NCBI GenBank assembly: GCA_900767675.1
Contig: CAAFZX010000035.1
Location: forward strand, 1 to 64,000
DNA length: 64,000 nucleotides
Direction: 5' to 3'
Source of the DNA: an uncultured Collinsella sp.
GTDB taxonomy: Bacteria > Actinomycetota > Coriobacteriia > Coriobacteriales > Coriobacteriaceae
The number at the start of each line of letters is the position of its first letter. Within the stretch, counting starts at the first letter, position 1. Under the pieces are notes generated by a model. The model was not told where the DNA came from. It did not search any database and was given only the letters and a program-made list of their open reading frames with translations. This document shows positions 44,401 through 52,079 of the stretch, piece after piece. The position numbers and the translations under genes are program-made.

Positions 44401-47400
44401 ACGAGTACACGGTGCAGGAGCCGACCGGCGCAGACCAGATGCCCGCGGGCTATAAGCTGACCGGCCGCAAGCAGGGTGCCACGGATCTGAAGGACGCAGG
44501 CGATAGCGTCACCGGTAAGATCGCGAAGCAAAATACCGACGGCACGTTGGCCGAAGCCAACAAGCTGGTGTTTACCAACACTTACACGGCGGAAGCCAGC
44601 GACAAACTGACCCCACAGGTAACGAAGAAGATCTCCGGCACCGAGAGGACGGACAAGAAGTTCTCGTTCACGCTGGCTGCCACGTCGAAGACGAAGGATA
44701 AGATTGACGCCGGCGATCTGGAGGATGACGGTCTAAAGGGTGACACACCCTCGGAGTCCAAGACCACGAAGGGGGAGATCACCGGCAAGGACGGTCAGCC
44801 CCTCAACTTCTCCGACATGACATTCAACAAGGCAGGCGACTACACGTTTACGCTCACCGAGGCCCACGGGGAAGATGACGATCCTAATACGACTGGTGTG
44901 CAGAACGCTGGTTGGACGATGGACGATTCCACCTACACCGTCACGGTGAAGGTTGAGGACAAGAATGCCAAGCTGACTGTCACAGGCGTGGCGGTGGAAA
45001 AGGACGGCGATGACAAGAGCGAGACGCTTGAGGTCAAGAAAGGCAAGGTGAACCTCGCCACCTTTACCAACAGCTATGCTGCGAAGGGTTCCGTGACCCT
45101 GGCGGCGAAGAAGCACTTTACGGGCGGTGCGCTCGCGGGGAACGATTTCTCGTTTGCTCTGTACAAGGGAGACAAGGCGGAAGGCACGCCCCTTGAGACC
45201 GTCACGAACGACGAGAACGGCAACATTACCTTCCAGCCCATCAACTACACCGAGGCCGGTGACTACGACTACACCATCAAGGAGGTGAAGGGCGCCGACC
45301 CGACCGTCGTCTACGACGGTCAGGAAGTGAAGGTCAAGGTCAGCGTCACCGATAACAAGAACGGCACGCTGGGCGCAACCGCCACCTACGGCGGCGATGA
45401 GGCCGTTCCGACCTTCACCAACTCGAAGCCGACGGCGGACGTCACCGTCGAGGCAACGAAGACCCTCACGGGCAAGGCGCTGACGGACGGCGCGTTCGCC
45501 TTCGGCCTGTACGACCAGGCCGGCAACGAGGTCGCCAAGGGCGCCAACGACCGGGACGGCAAGGTCAAGCTGACCGTCAAGGGCCTGAACCTGGGCGAGT
45601 ACGACTACACGCTCAAGGAGGTCGCTGGCAGCGATTCGACCATCACCTACGATTCCACGGAGGTGAGGGTTCACGTCTCGGTGAAGGCGGAGGGCGACAA
45701 GGCGAAGGCGACCGTCACTTACGACGGCAAGAACGATATCCCGACCTTCAAGAACACGTATCAGCCCGCCGAGACCTCGGTGACGCTCGCGGCGAAGAAG
45801 GCCTATGTGAAGTCCGACAGCACGCCGGCTGCGCTCAAGGGCGGCGAGTTCGCCTTCGACCTGTACGAGGGCGATCTGACGGCCGAGCAGCTGAAGGGCA
45901 AGCAACCCATCCGGAGCGCCAAGAACGGCGAGGACGGCATCGTCACCTTCCCGGCCATCAACTACACCAAGGCCGGCGAGTACAAGTACACCATCGTGGA
46001 GAAGAAGGGCGACCTGTCCCACGTGACCTTCGACGACGCGGTGCACCATGCCGCGGTGAAGGTCATGGACAAAGCTGGCAAGCTGGACGCCGCCGTTGCC
46101 TACGATGGTGACAAGGCCGATGCCCCCACCTTCACGAACACCTACACCGCAAAGGGATCCGTGGAGCTGACGGCGACCAAGGTCGTTGCGGTCGCGCCGG
46201 GCTTCACGCACGACACCAAGCTGAAGGGCGGCGAATACACGTTCGAGCTGAAGGACGCCGACGGCAAGGTGCTCGACACCGCGAAGAACGAGGCCGATGG
46301 CACGGTGAAGTTCACGCGCGACTTCGAGCTCGCCGACCTGGGCGGCGCCGCGAGCAAGGACTTCGCCTACACCATCGCGGAGAAGCCGGGCGCGGAGGCC
46401 GGCATGGTCTATGACAACCATACCCTCACCTATACGGTGACGGTCACAGACGATGGCGCCGGTACGCTGACGGCCACACCGCAGGTAACGAGTGGAGACA
46501 AGACCTTCACGAACACGTACCACCCGAAGGAGACCTCGGTAACGCTCAAGGCGACGAAGCGCTTCACGGGCGGTGAGCTCGCGGGGAGCGACTTCACGTT
46601 CCAGCTGCTCGACGGGGACGGCAGCGTGGTCCAGACTGTCCAAAACGAGAAGGACGGCAAGGTCGCCTTTGCAGCCATCGACTACGCTACGCCGGGCGAC
46701 CACGACTGCACCATCAAGGAGGTGAAGGGCGCCGACCCGACCGTCGTCTACGACGCGAAGGGCGTGAAGGTCCACGTCAAGGTCACCGATGAGAAGGGCG
46801 AGCTGAAGGCGACCGTCACCTACGACGGTGAGAAGGCCGTGCCGACCTTCGCCAACACGAAGCCGACGGCGGACGTCACCGTTGAGGCCACGAAAGTTCT
46901 CGCGGGCAAGGACCTGACGGCCGATGCGTTCACCTTCGGCTTGTACGACCAGGACGGCAATGAGGATGCTCGCGGCACCAACGATAAGAATGGCAAGGTC
47001 AAGCTGACCGTCAAGGGCCTGAACCTGGGCGAGTACGACTACACGCTCAAGGAGGAGAAGGCCGGCCAGTCCGTCGACGGCGTGGCCTACGACGCCAAGG
47101 AAGTCAAGGTCCACGTCAAGGTAGAGCAGAACCAGGACGACAACAACAAGACGAAGGTGACCGTCACCTATGACGGTACCGCTACGGCTCCCACCTTCAA
47201 CAACACCTACACCGCAAAGGGATCCGTGGAGCTGACGGCGACCAAGACCATCAAGGTTGCGGACGGCTTCGATCACACGACGAAGCCTGCGGACGGCGAG
47301 TTCACCTTCGACCTGAAGGACGCTGCCGGCAACGTGATCGCCACCGCGAAGAACGATGCAAACGGCAAGGTCTGCTTCACGCGCGAGTTCCAGCTCTCCG

Positions 47401-49631
47401 ACTTGGACGGCGCCGCGAGCAAGGACTTCACCTACACCATCGTGGAGCAGCCGGGCGCGGAGCCGGGCATGGTCTATGACAATCATGCCCTCACCTATAC
47501 GGTGACGGTCACAGACGGCGGGAACGGAGCACTGAATGCGAAGGCGATCGTGACGAGCGCATCCGGCTCGGATACCTTCACCAACACCTACCAGCCGGCC
47601 GCGACCGGTCTGGCCCTCGGTGCGCAGAAGAGCTATGTGAAGAAGGACGACAACACGCCGATCGTCCCCAAGGACGGCGAGTTCACCTTCGATGTGTACG
47701 AGGGCAAAATGACTGCTGAGCAGCTTGCCGGGGCCAAGCCCGTCCGGACCGCGACCAACGGCGCGGACGGAAGCGTTAACTTCGACGCCTTCTCCTACGC
47801 GAAGCCGGGCACGTACGAGTACACTATCGTGGAGCGGAAGGGTGATCTGGCCTACGTGACCTACGACGACGCGGTGCATCATGCCGTGGTGACGGTTGTG
47901 GACAATGCCGGCACGCTGCAGGCGAGCGTCGCCTACGACGGCGCGGACGCCACGAAGCCCACCTTCACCAACACCTACAAGGCGAAGGCGACGAACTCCG
48001 GCGCGATCGCCCTCACCAAGAGCGTTGACGTGCACGACGGCAGCTATCAGCTAAAGGCGGGAGACTTCGCCTTCGAGCTGGTGGGGTCTGACGGTACGGT
48101 GCTCCAGACCCAGAAGAACGACGCCAAGGGCAAGGTTTACTTTAACGAGCTGACCTTCGACCATGCGGGCACCTTTCCCTTCACGGTCCGTGAGGTGCAG
48201 CCGACGGACGGCGCGCCGGGCGTGCCGGGCGTGACCTACACCGGCAAGACGTACACCCTGACCTACGTGGTGAAGGACAACAACGACGGCAAGCTGGTGG
48301 TAGAGAGCTCTACGGTGAAACCGAGCGAGGGCACCGAGAACGGCGTCACCCCCAATACCATGACGTTTGCGAACAGCTACCAGCCGGGTCAGACCTCCTA
48401 CCAGATCTCTGGCACCAAGGTGCTTGAGAATGCCGACCCGGCCACCACGCGGACGCCCGCCGATGGCGAGTTCACATTCGCGCTGATTGACGTGGCCACC
48501 GGGCAGGAGATCGACCGGACCACGAACGTGGGTAAAGCGTTTACCTTCAAGGCCATCTCGTACACCGCAACTGGTTCGCATGCGTACCAGGTGAAGGAGG
48601 TTGCGGGCCAAGATGGCACCATCACTTACAGCGATGCGGTGCTGGACGTAACGGTGAACGTGACCGATGACGGCAGCGGCCAGCTGACCGCGACGGCGAA
48701 CAAGACGGCTGCGGATCTGACCTTCACCAACACCTACACGCCGACGGCAACGACGGCGACGATTACCGGAACGAAGGCTCTGACCGGCCGCGACCTGGCC
48801 GAGGGTGAGTTCTTCTTCGACCTGAAGGACGCCGACGGTAACGTGGTGCAGACGGTGCAGAACGGCGCCGACGGCACGTTCGGCTTCGCGCCGCTGCAGC
48901 TGGACAAGGTGGGGACGTACGTCTACACCGTGTCCGAGCGGGCAGGGGCGACGGCGAACGGCGTCACCTACGACACGACGGTCTTTACCGCGACGGTGAC
49001 GGTGACGGAGAATGCGGAGACGCACGCGCTGGAGGCGCAGGTTGCCTACAGCAAGGGCGGCAAGGCTGCGGATGCGGTGGCGTTCAGCAACAGTTACGCG
49101 CCGGCCGCGACTGAGGTGAAGCTGGGGGCCTCCAAGGTGCTGAGCGGCGAGGACCTGAAGGAAGGGCAGTTCTCCTTCCAGCTGAAGGATGCCGACGGCA
49201 AGGTGCTGCAGACCGCAAAGAACGCGGCGGACGGCACGGTGGGCTTCGAGGCGATCTCGTACGACAAGCCCGGAACGTACGCCTACAGCATCTCCGAGGT
49301 GGACGACGGTCAGAAGAACGTGACGTACGACGCGGCCGAGCACCGGGTAACGGTGACGGTGACGGACGACGGTGCGGGCCATCTGGTGGCGACGGTAACC
49401 TATGACGGCGCCGTGGCGCCGGTGTTCAAGAACACGTACACGCCGCCGACCACCCCGCCGACGGAGCCGCCCACCAATCCGCCGAGCAAGTCACCGGTGC
49501 CGAAGGAGGAGAAGCCGGGTCTGCCGTATACGGGCGATACCAGCTTGTCGCCGATGGCCCTGGGTGGCATCGCGGGCGGCGCGGTGGTGCTGATCGCCGC
49601 AGGCGTTATCCTGCGGCGCCGGAACCGGTAG
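41424..49631 (+). CDS. Giant LPxTG-anchored isopeptide-domain surface adhesin
   Basis: This is a 2735-residue cell-wall protein. Residues 1-37 are a signal peptide (three Arg, hydrophobic core, cleavage near AEA). A fibro-slime-like domain has DDDVWVFIDDVLVGDIGGIH from residue 264. Two SpaA/Cna-B-like domains follow (AEFKLYKTD...LLKETRVPEGY and AKFGLYK...FLKEVSAPNGF). A further Ig-like domain ends at ~1054. Thirteen FctA/Spy0128-like repeats occupy 1055-2672; most end in FTNTY-type motifs, with a Lys in an ATK strand and a Glu in YTIKE, the residues that form Lys-Asn isopeptide bonds. A Pro-rich stretch, LPYTG (2700-2704), a helix and RRRNR finish the sorting signal. The ATG has only GGTGG upstream, and expression may depend on the G10 tract. 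No sortase is in the window. Confidence 0.93.
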   Translation: MSYGRRRGLRPVSPYVIVLALAVALTASFFLPTRAEAAFSDHTVTTISPSGTTINLFDYWVNPDNHLSVSGNGGVNANHRFQFNDGQGGESLNHWTGNTNPQPGIVNNTLLDGYPQLSKTWGGESLCYLFDSSAQIGKTSHFGVTGLLKVQNGYYVYDSSKNYAAYNADKNAFDIYDTWGIDKVGDSSHQGQFFPFDAADKVLKEENGRLVQTGIKADNTGDSRYNDGRPVNHHFGLSMSTRFVQPAGGKTNAGDDMVFEFAGDDDVWVFIDDVLVGDIGGIHNRASLSINFCTGDIKVNGNNDGTLKSKYQKANKDISGFKSNTFAGGTNHTLKFFYLERGATDSNMELKFNLVTVPESDIIKFDQDGKFVQGAEFKLYKTDKDFKTVGELIGSGTTDEAGHLTLTNDVDNGVINFDDLYNKDHDNNKYYLLKETRVPEGYRSSLAATGGSMQLEYVPASAENGAGGVIINRGGMDAGSVVWKTGAFAAAKETITAPSTVYKANNDLTKSDKTVNLDSGILFAVVLKRDKSAGTGIKDPSNWYAVSGDPSTGAGYTLAKEPGMTGAIEAAKKDLHAFTLNTSGQYQVEIQNLPGDISKYYYLLSGDARKDAEYTVAIYHTMASSIGDATPKNTVHVYSDDIADGTNFKRQFATRLLVTNIQNRLFVQKTDTEGKPVDGAKFGLYKSTQVTTDANGKAVLDGDQAPYDTLTTRSVANPVKLEGAGVFPSTSDSSEPLVKGTYFLKEVSAPNGFLLNDTLTKVIVDDYGVHADAGTVDDGVSTFVGVGSLMKSLGQFGAEGDIDNTLTWIKGQRQTSDGTLDGNGNLSWNNDAKGGENEAHLKYGANGRVYQYGPTKKDEPYRLETETGWIRMGITQDVSGDTNAKGARADLGDMNLNALFTGATCVRVANEREASLEVTKKVDVPDGLTGNKDAGFTFKFTVPEGKTYKAAVFEKAGTAGERRVGNVFNLTNGYSQTIKADETIRVYGLSEGDEYTVQEPTGADQMPAGYKLTGRKQGATDLKDAGDSVTGKIAKQNTDGTLAEANKLVFTNTYTAEASDKLTPQVTKKISGTERTDKKFSFTLAATSKTKDKIDAGDLEDDGLKGDTPSESKTTKGEITGKDGQPLNFSDMTFNKAGDYTFTLTEAHGEDDDPNTTGVQNAGWTMDDSTYTVTVKVEDKNAKLTVTGVAVEKDGDDKSETLEVKKGKVNLATFTNSYAAKGSVTLAAKKHFTGGALAGNDFSFALYKGDKAEGTPLETVTNDENGNITFQPINYTEAGDYDYTIKEVKGADPTVVYDGQEVKVKVSVTDNKNGTLGATATYGGDEAVPTFTNSKPTADVTVEATKTLTGKALTDGAFAFGLYDQAGNEVAKGANDRDGKVKLTVKGLNLGEYDYTLKEVAGSDSTITYDSTEVRVHVSVKAEGDKAKATVTYDGKNDIPTFKNTYQPAETSVTLAAKKAYVKSDSTPAALKGGEFAFDLYEGDLTAEQLKGKQPIRSAKNGEDGIVTFPAINYTKAGEYKYTIVEKKGDLSHVTFDDAVHHAAVKVMDKAGKLDAAVAYDGDKADAPTFTNTYTAKGSVELTATKVVAVAPGFTHDTKLKGGEYTFELKDADGKVLDTAKNEADGTVKFTRDFELADLGGAASKDFAYTIAEKPGAEAGMVYDNHTLTYTVTVTDDGAGTLTATPQVTSGDKTFTNTYHPKETSVTLKATKRFTGGELAGSDFTFQLLDGDGSVVQTVQNEKDGKVAFAAIDYATPGDHDCTIKEVKGADPTVVYDAKGVKVHVKVTDEKGELKATVTYDGEKAVPTFANTKPTADVTVEATKVLAGKDLTADAFTFGLYDQDGNEDARGTNDKNGKVKLTVKGLNLGEYDYTLKEEKAGQSVDGVAYDAKEVKVHVKVEQNQDDNNKTKVTVTYDGTATAPTFNNTYTAKGSVELTATKTIKVADGFDHTTKPADGEFTFDLKDAAGNVIATAKNDANGKVCFTREFQLSDLDGAASKDFTYTIVEQPGAEPGMVYDNHALTYTVTVTDGGNGALNAKAIVTSASGSDTFTNTYQPAATGLALGAQKSYVKKDDNTPIVPKDGEFTFDVYEGKMTAEQLAGAKPVRTATNGADGSVNFDAFSYAKPGTYEYTIVERKGDLAYVTYDDAVHHAVVTVVDNAGTLQASVAYDGADATKPTFTNTYKAKATNSGAIALTKSVDVHDGSYQLKAGDFAFELVGSDGTVLQTQKNDAKGKVYFNELTFDHAGTFPFTVREVQPTDGAPGVPGVTYTGKTYTLTYVVKDNNDGKLVVESSTVKPSEGTENGVTPNTMTFANSYQPGQTSYQISGTKVLENADPATTRTPADGEFTFALIDVATGQEIDRTTNVGKAFTFKAISYTATGSHAYQVKEVAGQDGTITYSDAVLDVTVNVTDDGSGQLTATANKTAADLTFTNTYTPTATTATITGTKALTGRDLAEGEFFFDLKDADGNVVQTVQNGADGTFGFAPLQLDKVGTYVYTVSERAGATANGVTYDTTVFTATVTVTENAETHALEAQVAYSKGGKAADAVAFSNSYAPAATEVKLGASKVLSGEDLKEGQFSFQLKDADGKVLQTAKNAADGTVGFEAISYDKPGTYAYSISEVDDGQKNVTYDAAEHRVTVTVTDDGAGHLVATVTYDGAVAPVFKNTYTPPTTPPTEPPTNPPSKSPVPKEEKPGLPYTGDTSLSPMALGGIAGGAVVLIAAGVILRRRNR
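45078..49439 (+). repeat. Tandem FctA-like repeats 2-13 with segmental duplication
   Basis: The repeats end at residues 1218, 1335, 1446, 1574, 1699, 1813, 1929, 2056, 2185, 2319, 2438, 2558 and 2672. Repeats 2 and 6, 3 and 7, 4 and 9, and 5 and 8 are close pairs. DNA identity is long and exact in places, e.g. the stretch coding KLTVKGLNLGEYDYTLKE occurs near 45560 and 46994. This shows recent duplication inside the gene, with the order of the last two pairs reversed. Confidence 0.75.
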
Positions 49632-49660
49632 CTACGGCGGCCGAGAAGGGCTTTGATTGA

Positions 49661-49698
49661 GGGCGGGTGGTCGCAGGGCGCGGCCGCTCGCCCTTTTT
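49661..49698 (+). terminator. Terminator of the adhesin gene
   Basis: GGGCGGGTGG and CCGCTCGCCC pair with two mismatches, 30 bases after the stop, followed directly by TTTTT. It is the only Rho-independent signal for this gene. Confidence 0.6.
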
Positions 49699-49712
49699 GG
49701 TGAAAGGCTATG

Positions 49713-50156
49713 TTAACCCGCCGTTTGCACGTCCGGCTCCAGATGGAACTCGTACTCCGGCTCCATCATCTTCTTCCGGATCTTTTCGTAGCGCCCGTCG
49801 TCGAGCTGCTCGCGCATGAGCGACGTCCTGTCCCCGACGCGTGCGGCCTCGCGCAGCCATCTGAACCACATCAGGCAGCTGTGGAGCCTGCGGGTCGATA
49901 CGCCCTTGAACCTCTCGAGGAAGTGGCCGAGCGAACCCTGCGCTTCAGCATCCTCTGGACCGTGTCCCGCTCGTACCCGGTGAGCCTGCCGTGGGTCCTC
50001 GGGACCGTCCTCGCGGCGCCCTTCCCGCCCTTTCCGGACATGGCGTCCTCCGATCTCCCGGGGCCGGCCGATCCGGCCCTCAGGGTATCGGATTCCCAAA
50101 TTTATCCGTATATGTGCGGATGAATGCGGGAGGCGTTCGGATGAAGTTGTATTCAA
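49713..50156 (-). pseudogene. Decayed IS1595/ISXO2-like transposase C-terminus
   Basis: The minus-strand reading contains GHFLERFKGVSTRRLHSCLMWFRWL, which closely resembles the C-terminal end of ISXO2-like (IS1595 family) transposases, usually RFxGVSTKYLxxYLxWF. The DDE catalytic core is absent, and residues before this segment are Arg/Gly-rich and look out of frame, so it is a truncated, frameshifted remnant. It lies at the right end of the adhesin island, between the adhesin terminator and the right half-palindrome, and is probably a relic of the event that brought or moved the island. Confidence 0.6.
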
Positions 50157-50163
50157 GGAAAGA

Positions 50164-50183
50164 GACTGACCCTTTGTCGCATT
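50164..50183. repeat. Right half of the split dispersed palindrome
   Basis: GACTGACCCTTTGTCGCATT carries the right arm only; the left arm before it is replaced by TATTCAAGGAAA. It pairs with the left half at 41127-41144, the two enclosing the adhesin island. Confidence 0.6.
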
Positions 50184-50379
50184 CCGTGCGGGTTATATGC
50201 AGGTATGCCTGCGCACGCTATCATGTATGGGTTAGACTGCAACTATGTACCTCATACGCGAAGGGATGCGCATGTATCTGAAGATCGACATGTTCTAGCC
50301 GGGCTTACCCCCGCAGCGGCGCCGTGCGCCCCATCAATTCTGCCGATTTTCACCTTCACGCATATAAAGGAGTCCCGCC

Positions 50380-51447
50380 ATGCGCGACAAGCTCGAAAAG
50401 ATCATCAAGGCCTACGAGGAGCTCGAGAAGAAGCTTTCCGACCCGGCCGTCGCCTCCGATATCAAGGAGTTTACGCGTCTCAACAAGGAGTACGCGCACC
50501 AGTCCGACCTCATTGCCGCCTCGCGCGAGTACATCGGTGCGCTCGATGACATCGAGGCTGCCAAGGAAATGCTGCACGATACCACCGATGCCGATGAGAA
50601 GGAGATGCTCCAGATGGACATCTCCGAGAACGAGGAGAAGCTTCCCCAGCTCGAGGAAGACATTAAGTACATGCTCATCCCGAGCGACCCCAACGACGAC
50701 AAGAACACCATCGTCGAGATCCGTTCCGCCGCCGGTGGCGACGAGGCGGCCATCTTTGCCGGCGATCTGTACAAGATGTACCAGCGCTTCTGCGAGTCGC
50801 GCGGCTGGAAGACCACCGTGCTCGATTCCAGCCCCAGCGAGGCCGGCGGCTTTAAGTCCATCGAGTTCAAGGTCGAGGGCGACCGCGTCTACTCCGTCAT
50901 GAAGTACGAGTCCGGCGTGCATCGCGTCCAGCGCGTTCCCAAGACCGAGTCCCAGGGCCGTATCCAGACCTCCACGGCAACCGTCGCCGTGCTTCCCGAG
51001 GCCGAGGAGATCGACGTTCAGATCAACCAGTCCGACCTGCGCATCGATACCTACTGTGCTTCCGGCCCTGGCGGTCAGTGCGTTAACACCACCTACTCTG
51101 CCGTGCGCATCACCCACCTGCCCACCAACACCGTGGTGCAGTCGCAGGAGCAGCGTTCCCAGATCCAGAACCGCGAGGTCTGCATGCAGATGCTGCGTGC
51201 CCGTCTGTACGAGATGGAACTCGAGAAGCAGCAGGCCGAGCTCGGCGCCGAGCGCCAGAGCCAGATTGGCCACGGCAACCGTTCCGAGAAGATTCGTACC
51301 TACAACCAGCCCCAGGACCGCGTGACCGATCACCGTATCGGCTTCAACTCCACCTACAACGGCGTCCTTCTGGGCGATCAGCTCGGCACTGTCATCGAGG
51401 CACTTGCCGCCGCCGAGCGAGCCGAGAAGCTGGCACAGGCGGTTTAG
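50380..51447 (+). CDS. prfA: Peptide chain release factor 1
   Basis: This 355-residue RF1 recognises UAA/UAG and triggers peptide release. The GGQ loop is GPGGQCVNTTYSAVRITH near residue 230. The upstream domain shows IRSAAGGDEAAIFAGDLYKMY and HRVQRVPKTESQGRIQTSTATVAV, family-diagnostic stretches. AAAGGAG precedes the ATG. prmC, whose enzyme methylates the GGQ glutamine, lies downstream, separated by an unusual 632-base gap that begins with a structured element two bases after this stop. Confidence 0.97.
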   Translation: MRDKLEKIIKAYEELEKKLSDPAVASDIKEFTRLNKEYAHQSDLIAASREYIGALDDIEAAKEMLHDTTDADEKEMLQMDISENEEKLPQLEEDIKYMLIPSDPNDDKNTIVEIRSAAGGDEAAIFAGDLYKMYQRFCESRGWKTTVLDSSPSEAGGFKSIEFKVEGDRVYSVMKYESGVHRVQRVPKTESQGRIQTSTATVAVLPEAEEIDVQINQSDLRIDTYCASGPGGQCVNTTYSAVRITHLPTNTVVQSQEQRSQIQNREVCMQMLRARLYEMELEKQQAELGAERQSQIGHGNRSEKIRTYNQPQDRVTDHRIGFNSTYNGVLLGDQLGTVIEALAAAERAEKLAQAV

Positions 51448-52079
51448 GTTCCGCCGTTCTACCGAACGGCGGACCTGCCGACGCTGCGCGGGCCGCATTT
51501 GGACAATCTGACGTTCAACTTCAAGGGCGCGACCAGAAGGTCAGCGCCCTTTCGTTTCACGTCACCTTGCCTCAAATGCGGCCCGCTCGCTGTCCGTCCT
51601 CTACCTGCGGCGTTGCCTTGCTCCGGATGCGGTATGCTCAACCTGCGGCGCCTTAGATGTAGTCATTGGGGACGTTCTTAAACGACTAGGTTGGGCATAT
51701 TGCTTCGAGGTGTTATTCAATCAGCTGTGATGGCCTTTGAGCTGCTTACCTGCTTAAAGCAATTAACAGCGGGCATCTTCTACCGAAAATATTGCTCGAA
51801 AAATCGTGCAAGAAGTCGCGGGGCCTTTTTTGGCGCGTCGCGCGTCAAGCGATGTGGCAAGTATTTGGTTAGATATTGGTCAGTTTTGGGGCAACCTTGC
51901 CAAAAGCTTGACGGTTGCAGATTTAGACGTCGACGAATGAACACTCTAGGCAGGCTCCAAGCAAAATTCTGGGCTGATTCTCGATAATCGCCTTCAATCG
52001 TCCCTTACCGCGTGCCACCCTCGCGTACAATCTGCTCCGACATTCGCGCGCCGCCCGGCGCTTAAGAGGGGAGGACCCC
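51448..52079. other. Gap between prfA and prmC
   Basis: The first ~145 bases are structured element copy B. The rest, about 490 bases from 51593, is less GC-rich and has no gene I can support; a 98-codon frame at 51691-51987 has no ribosome site or family likeness. The prmC ribosome site GAGGGGAGG lies at its right end. Confidence 0.5.
51450..51592 (+). ncRNA. Candidate structured 3' RNA element, copy B
   Basis: Hairpin TCCGCCGTTC-TACC-GAACGGCGGA (51450-51473) is followed by CGACGCTGCGCG. A long hairpin follows with outer stem GGGCCGCATTTG (51490-51501) and CAAATGCGGCCC (51573-51584), inner stem AAGGGCGC/GCGCCCTT and apical GACC-AGAA-GGTC (51531-51542), then GCTCGCTG. Relative to copy A the outer and inner stems changed on both sides while pairing was kept, the pattern expected of selection on RNA structure. 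Confidence 0.6.

Larger units (their letters stand above)
41145..50169. mobile_element. Putative ~9-kb adhesin island
   Basis: The segment holds the leader ORF, the G10 tract, the giant adhesin gene and a decayed transposase end. It interrupts a palindromic repeat whose two halves lie at its edges, each with a GACTGA hexamer that looks like a target duplication. No integrase or intact transposase is present. The boundaries are inferred from repeat halves and could also arise by recombination between two repeats. Confidence 0.45.

Noticed and set aside
44733..48035. 1100-codon open frame antisense to the adhesin
   Set aside because: It mirrors the strong codon bias and repeated structure of the adhesin (Val/Leu/Arg/Gly-rich, no domains). 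It is a shadow of the real gene.
45078..49439. CRISPR-like periodicity
   Set aside because: The periodic DNA is protein-coding repeats of ~115-130 codons, without short direct repeats and unique spacers. No cas gene is present.
51691..51987. 98-codon frame between prfA and prmC
   Set aside because: No ribosome site, low-complexity basic residues and no recognisable family; treated as non-coding.
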